Origin: Planctomycetota bacterium | GTDB taxonomy: Bacteria; Planctomycetota; Phycisphaerae; Sedimentisphaerales; Anaerobacaceae | Assembly (NCBI GenBank): GCA_023135255.1 | Contig: JAGLTN010000063.1 | Location: 1-7,720 of the forward strand | Length of the DNA stretch: 7,720 nt | Direction of reading: 5' to 3' | In this document: positions 6,216 through 7,720 of the stretch, piece after piece | Layout of the letters: the number at the start of each line of letters is the position of its first letter | How positions within the stretch are numbered: the stretch's first letter is position 1 | The notes under the pieces: generated by a model | What the model was told of the DNA's origin: nothing | The model's database searches: none | What the model saw: only the letters and a program-made list of their open reading frames with translations | Translations under genes and position numbers: made by a program

Positions 6216-7720
6216 TCAATTCAGCTGATTCAAATAGAATGCTGCCCAGACGTTATTGCCGTCCAGCTCAACTGCCTTTTTCAATTGCTTCTTAGCCTCG
6301 TCATGCTTTTCCATACCCATATAAGCCAACCCCTTAAGGAAGTAAGGCTCAGCCTTTTTAGCTTTATCCGAACTCCTCTGGCCAAACTTAGCAAAGAAAT
6401 CAACAGTATCAAGATTATCAGCAACCTCGATCATACGGCCAAACACAGCCCTCGCCTGATTATCTTTACCCTGCTTCTTAAACGCCATACCTTTGTAATA
6501 ACCGAACTCAGTTTTACCAGTATTGACAGCCGAAGACTTCTCATAAAACTCCTTGGCTTTTGTCGCATCACCAAGAGCCTCATAAGCAGTCGCAATATAA
6601 TAATAGTTCCTGCTCAAAGGCTTGTCACGCTTAGGATTAGCTGTTTCAATTTCAAGATTATCCGGATATTCGAGAACCGCCAGAAAATCAGCCAGGGCTT
6701 CTTTATACTTGCCCTGCTCATAATATTTCTTACCACGAAGCAGATAAGCATTCATATAAGCGCCATGCAATTCAGAGTCAACCTCTGTAAACAGATGGAA
6801 GTAACGGCCCATAAGGTTCTTGATCGCACCATCATAATCACCCAGCTGAATAAGGCAGACAACATAACGGTAAAAAGTATCATCACGCTGCTTTACAACT
6901 TCCATATTATCGGTAAACATCTTAAGTCTCTTGTTAATATCCGTGCCGTCTATCGCATAAAGCACATCCAGCTCATGGAAAACTGCCGAGTCCTGGTTAT
7001 TGCACTGAATCGCCTTTTCATAACATTTGATAGCCTTTGGAACATTATTTTTGACAGAATAAGCAAATCCAAGATTCCTGTGAACGATATAATATGAATC
7101 ATCGATCGTAATTGTTTTTTCCCATTGCTCAATAGCCTTTTCAGGTTGCTTGTCATAAAGCAGATTACCAAGATAGTAAGGGCTGCGAGCATCGTTCTTA
7201 TTGGTCAGCATCGCAGACTTAAGCATTTCAATCGTCTCCAGCCTGAATGGGAAACAATAGTCCGCCGGCATTTCAATCGCTGCCTTATAATATTCAGCTG
7301 CCTTTTCACCATTACCAAGCTGCTGATTAAAGTAACCAAGATAATAATAAATGATCGGGTACTTATTCCCGCCGGCTACCTTGGTGACATCTACACGAGA
7401 AAGAACATCGATCGCCTCATCGTAACTGCCGCAATTCGCGTAATTAAGACAAAGATCAAGGTAAGACTGTTCTTCATCTCTCATTAATTTCTTCAAACCA
7501 TCAAGAAGCTTGGCCGCCTTATTAACACTGCCGCTGCCTTTCTCTGTCAGGTACAATTCATTCATCGCATTGAAATTAAGAACATCTATCTTCAAAACAC
7601 TATCAGCCTGCTGCTTCGCCAGGAACCCCCTGCCCAGCTTCCTGAGAATAAGGGACCGCAAATTCAATGCTTTAATATTATTCGTATTCGTAGAAATGCT
7701 TCTCTCTATATGTTCAAGGG
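6216..7720 (-). CDS. TPR protein, C-terminal part of a DUF5107-type protein (partial, start outside window)
   Basis: About 500 codons are visible and the frame is open to the right edge. The first possible start in view is a TTG at 7667 without a ribosome site. The 17 codons before it read as TPR sequence (LEHIERSISTNTNNIKAL), so the N-terminus lies beyond the window. Counting from the edge, family-typical stretches are PADYCFPFRLE (151-161), ARSPYYLGNLLYD (177-189), HRNLGFAY (213-220), RDDTFYRY (278-285), YFHLFTEVDSELHGAY (306-321) and LEYPDNL (349-355). Further TPRs occur at about 373-397 and 458-495. As I recall the family, this order matches the C-terminal half of DUF5107-TPR proteins of about 1100 residues, whose N-terminal part is a predicted sugar-binding or mutarotase-like beta domain. 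That part is not visible. TPRs act as protein-interaction scaffolds; the specific role is unknown. A strong terminator follows, so it is the last gene of its transcript. Confidence 0.85.
   Translation of the reverse strand, partial: LEHIERSISTNTNNIKALNLRSLILRKLGRGFLAKQQADSVLKIDVLNFNAMNELYLTEKGSGSVNKAAKLLDGLKKLMRDEEQSYLDLCLNYANCGSYDEAIDVLSRVDVTKVAGGNKYPIIYYYLGYFNQQLGNGEKAAEYYKAAIEMPADYCFPFRLETIEMLKSAMLTNKNDARSPYYLGNLLYDKQPEKAIEQWEKTITIDDSYYIVHRNLGFAYSVKNNVPKAIKCYEKAIQCNNQDSAVFHELDVLYAIDGTDINKRLKMFTDNMEVVKQRDDTFYRYVVCLIQLGDYDGAIKNLMGRYFHLFTEVDSELHGAYMNAYLLRGKKYYEQGKYKEALADFLAVLEYPDNLEIETANPKRDKPLSRNYYYIATAYEALGDATKAKEFYEKSSAVNTGKTEFGYYKGMAFKKQGKDNQARAVFGRMIEVADNLDTVDFFAKFGQRSSDKAKKAEPYFLKGLAYMGMEKHDEAKKQLKKAVELDGNNVWAAFYLNQLN

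Noticed and set aside
6285..7097. Plus-strand open frame of 270 codons antisense to the TPR gene
   Set aside because: The opposite strand encodes clear TPR sequence with family-typical motifs. The antisense translation is low-complexity and Ile/Leu-rich without a domain.

Overview
The window holds four protein genes, one of them cut by the right edge. It looks like chromosomal DNA of an AT-rich, Gram-negative-type environmental bacterium, most likely a planctomycete of the Phycisphaerae/Sedimentisphaerales kind; a lentisphaerote is the main alternative. The assignment rests on gene content: a DUF2961/GH172 protein with a C-terminal accessory domain, a DUF4838-like GH20/GH67-fold protein and a DUF5107-type TPR protein together are typical of PVC-group genomes. 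No rRNA or other marker is present, so this is an inference.

Layout from left to right. Positions 1-245 are non-coding: an 80-bp repeat copy (1-80), a small hairpin, and the leader of glmS. The glmS gene (246-2102, +) encodes a complete glucosamine-6-phosphate synthase. It converges, with a gap of only 16 bp, on a gene for a secreted DUF2961/GH172-family protein (2119-4161, -). A 121-bp gap follows that contains the second repeat copy (4208-4287), which abuts the stop codon of the next gene. That gene (4283-6094, -) encodes a secreted protein with a GH67/GH20-type N-terminal domain and a TIM-barrel-like central part. Its leader contains a good sigma-70-type promoter, placed directly after a strong intrinsic terminator (6156-6192) that ends the last gene. 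That last gene (6216 to the right edge, -) is the C-terminal TPR part of a DUF5107-type protein; its reading frame runs open off the window, so the true start is outside.

How the genes may work together: the two exported proteins look like a small carbohydrate-degrading pair, with the DUF5107-TPR gene ending an adjacent, separately terminated transcription unit. glmS is a housekeeping gene (UDP-GlcNAc and peptidoglycan precursor supply) on the opposite strand and need not be functionally linked. The substrate of the exported pair cannot be read from the sequence.

The least ordinary item is the dispersed repeat. Its two copies lie in the same orientation, 4.2 kb apart, and align without gaps at about 80 % identity by eye. 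They share a perfectly conserved 15-bp palindrome and outer inverted arms TCCGCG/CGCGGA at exactly the same spacing.
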